The notes beneath the pieces are model-generated. The model searched no databases. It had not been told where the DNA came from and was given only the letters and a program-made list of their open reading frames with translations. Source: Chara braunii (lineage: Eukaryota; Streptophyta; Charophyceae; Charales; Characeae). From it: a stretch of 31,150 nucleotides of DNA. The DNA lies in NCBI GenBank assembly GCA_003427395.1, contig BFEA01000658.1, positions 394,187 to 425,336 of the forward strand, written 5' to 3'. Below are positions 28,885 through 31,150 of the stretch, in pieces. The translations under genes and the position numbers were made by a program. Numbering within the stretch: the stretch's first letter is position 1; the number at the start of each line of letters is the position of its first letter.

Positions 28885-31058
28885 TGACTTGAACATGAGT
28901 CCAGAGACGCTGAAAAGCGTGATGTTACTATACCCAGAGTCTATGTCAGGTCCATTAAATCACTGAGGACACAAAGGGGCAACCAGGCACAACCAAAACC
29001 TACGAGTAGAGCGAGAGGATCATCAAATGTTTTTTTCCCTTACTCGCTCTTAGTGAAAGACTCTTTCTAAGGCATTGACCTCCCGTAGGTAGTATCACAA
29101 TTTATTAACTTAGTCTCTGTTGACTTTCGGGTCAGAGATCAGCAAAAGCCTTGGGGGTGACACGTTGTTAAAGTAGGCAGACTGCTGGAGCAACCGACTG
29201 CTCTAAAAGCTACCCTAAGTTGCTTTGCTTGACAAGTCAGTCAATGTAAGGGAAATTATCCCTTCCTTAGCTCTACAGTCAGGTAGAATAGCAAACGATG
29301 CTTACAAGGTAGAACCATCACACATTCGTACATTTGCAGAACTGCGTGCGGATTCGTGCAGCCTTAAGCCTTCCCTTCCCAAACCGGACAGGGTGTCAGA
29401 CCCTTTTTTTTCGGGGCAGGGCGCTGGGAACAACTGTTACAGACCTGACTCGGGTAGTACTCAGACTATTATTGAATGTAGTTCCGACTCAATTGACAGA
29501 CAACTCTAGCATTGAGCACAATCCATACATTATATGGGAACTTCACTTGACAATGGTTCGATTGGTATATAGTCCTGGGTGATCCTGATCTCACGATTCA
29601 AACTCGAATAATCGGGTGGCCACCATCTGAACAACTGATTGCAGAGAGTGAGGACAAAAGACTGATCATTCAGACACGCACTGCAGACCAGACTGAAAGG
29701 ACACTCAAGGAAAATAAAAGTTACGTTCCAGTCGACTCTGTTTTCCGAGCGACTCACCCAGGAGAGGACAGGGGTTGCAAATACTCCTTAGTATGGTATC
29801 CCCTTCTCGTCTGAATTAAGGTGCTTTCGACTAGGGAAACGATATAACAAGTGCAAATCAATCTCCATCAAGCAAAAATTTGGAGAGGAGATAAGCCACC
29901 TTTCTTATAATAACCTTTTGTCCTGCCATTTAGCAAGTGACATCTCTGAGGTAAGAGAAAAAAAGGACTTAACATTCTGTAAACAGTGATCCTGTCGAAT
30001 TGCCATCATCTGCCTTTCGTTAACTTTGTGGGTCAGCTTCTCACTTTCGTCTTCCTTTCCCTTAGTGTGCAGTCCCGTCACATTCCATAACCAGCTTTAA
30101 CATCAGGTACTTCTTCCACTCTGCAACATCACTCCTCCACGGTTATCCATCATTCACTCAAGTCCAAATTGGCAAACAAGAAGACGACGAACTCGGAACT
30201 GAGATAAATACATTATCTGAACTCTTTTAGTTAATAGTTGTTCGCCTTTACCAAGAGGATCTTAGGCCTGAGCCTCGAGCAGCTTACCAAGAATTGGTAT
30301 CTTTATCCACCACCCAGTAACCAAGAGTTGAGGTACCCTTACTCTAACAGTCCCTTGCACGGCTCATCCAACCCGAGCTTGTGATTCACACCACACGTCA
30401 GCTTTCACCTCCAAGATTATTCTAATTTGGCATAGTTAGGTCACTCACTCGTCCGTGATAGCAGTCATACCTCCTCTACGACCGAGAATGCTCACGTGGA
30501 AGGGGATCCAAATCAGATTGATCCACAATTGACAGTTGGACAAACGACAACCCCAACACTGAATTCACTCCCAAGACCCTTACTAATTTTGACCCTTCTG
30601 CTTTTCTCAGCCCCATATGGCTGCGGCATATATGTAAGGGATGCCAGACCTGCCTTCCTGCATATAATGGAATAATCGCCTTTTTCTTTGAAAAAACAAA
30701 AGAAGTTCGATGAGCAGAAATGGTTTTCCTTAATTTCTATTTTTTAATTGGGATAAACAAAACTCAGGCGGGCGCAAAACTCTGTGCTGGGTCCAAACAT
30801 TTGATGAGCAGAAACTCAGGCAGGCATTTTGGCATGTATCTCAACTTACGGGGATATTTTGCAAATTATCCCTTTTTAATTACAAGAAATGTACTTTTGA
30901 TTTTTTTCCTATTTTTAAAGAAACACCACGGTGACCTCTGGTGGTCCCCTTCTATCAGTTGGGCGCCAGAAGCGTGGCCTGTCACAAGCCCACGTCATGC
31001 CGAAGGAACTGCTTGAGGACAGGGGTCAGACCACGAAGGGGAAACAAGGGCCGTCAGG

Positions 31059-31060
<2 letters not shown>
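28885..31060. other. no recognisable gene
   Basis: Frames at 29225-29509 (plus, non-ATG start), 29334-29582 (plus), 29530-29757 (minus) and 30720-31016 (plus) are short and without domains. A short local repeat (gatgagcagaaa, actcaggcRggc) occurs twice in 30709-30820. Confidence 0.4.

Positions 31061-31150
<90 letters not shown>
31060..31150. repeat. (AC)n-(AG)n compound microsatellite
   Basis: About 20 ac units followed by about 25 ag units, running to the window edge. Confidence 0.98.

Overview
This window is eukaryotic, repeat-dominated, non-genic DNA from a draft assembly. Three things point to a streptophyte (green plant or charophyte alga): LINE retrotransposon remnants ending in the plant-type reverse-transcriptase zinc-binding domain (zf-RVT), a short plant-type telomere motif (TTTAGGG on the minus strand), and a short fragment resembling the organellar ATP synthase alpha subunit. 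A charophyte with a large repeat-rich genome fits, but the species cannot be fixed from the sequence. I see no complete, intact protein-coding gene. Most long open frames are simple-repeat translations (poly-Leu/Glu/Arg, Cys-Val, Asn, Leu-Ser) or read through tandem repeats or runs of N.

Layout: 1-457 is an 80-bp satellite. 458-3301 is a 91-bp satellite that looks like a diverged relative of the first, with trimeric (273 bp) order and two GA-rich blocks about 1.16 kb apart. 3666-5200 is non-coding, with a near-perfect palindrome and a cluster of tRNA-like pieces. 5200-10050 is rich in microsatellites (GAA, GT, ATT/AAT, GA). It also carries a duplicated 95-bp hairpin repeat and a row of minus-strand splice-donor-like sites next to pyrimidine tracts. 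10378 has an interstitial telomere-like motif. 10953-11935 is a 64-bp minisatellite broken by a 614-bp N gap. 14272-14379 is the ATP synthase alpha fragment.

15740-24445 is dominated by decayed minus-strand copies of one LINE family (copies A, B and C). They are interrupted by other repeats: a GA/TC-flanked minisatellite, a 296-bp MITE with perfect 46-bp terminal inverted repeats, an inverted-repeat element with an A-rich tail, a roughly 0.5-kb insertion, and two GC-rich insertions. Four copies of a small stem-loop whose stem changes in a compensated way occur in the LINE neighbourhood.

25000-31060 has no recognisable gene. Two minus-strand frames (27086-27589 and 28528-28884) have protein-like composition but contain in-frame stops, and I cannot identify them. 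The window ends in an AC/AG microsatellite.

Assembly quality matters here. Positions 17006-17043 are an exact Nextera mate-pair junction adapter next to a poly(A)/poly(T) tract. There are nine isolated Ns, a 59-bp local duplication with an N in it, and one large gap. Order and continuity around 15.7-18.3 kb should not be trusted. I found no convincing new biological system. The most useful observations are the adapter chimera, the MITE, the covarying stem-loop family, the satellite relationship and the unidentified minus-strand frames.
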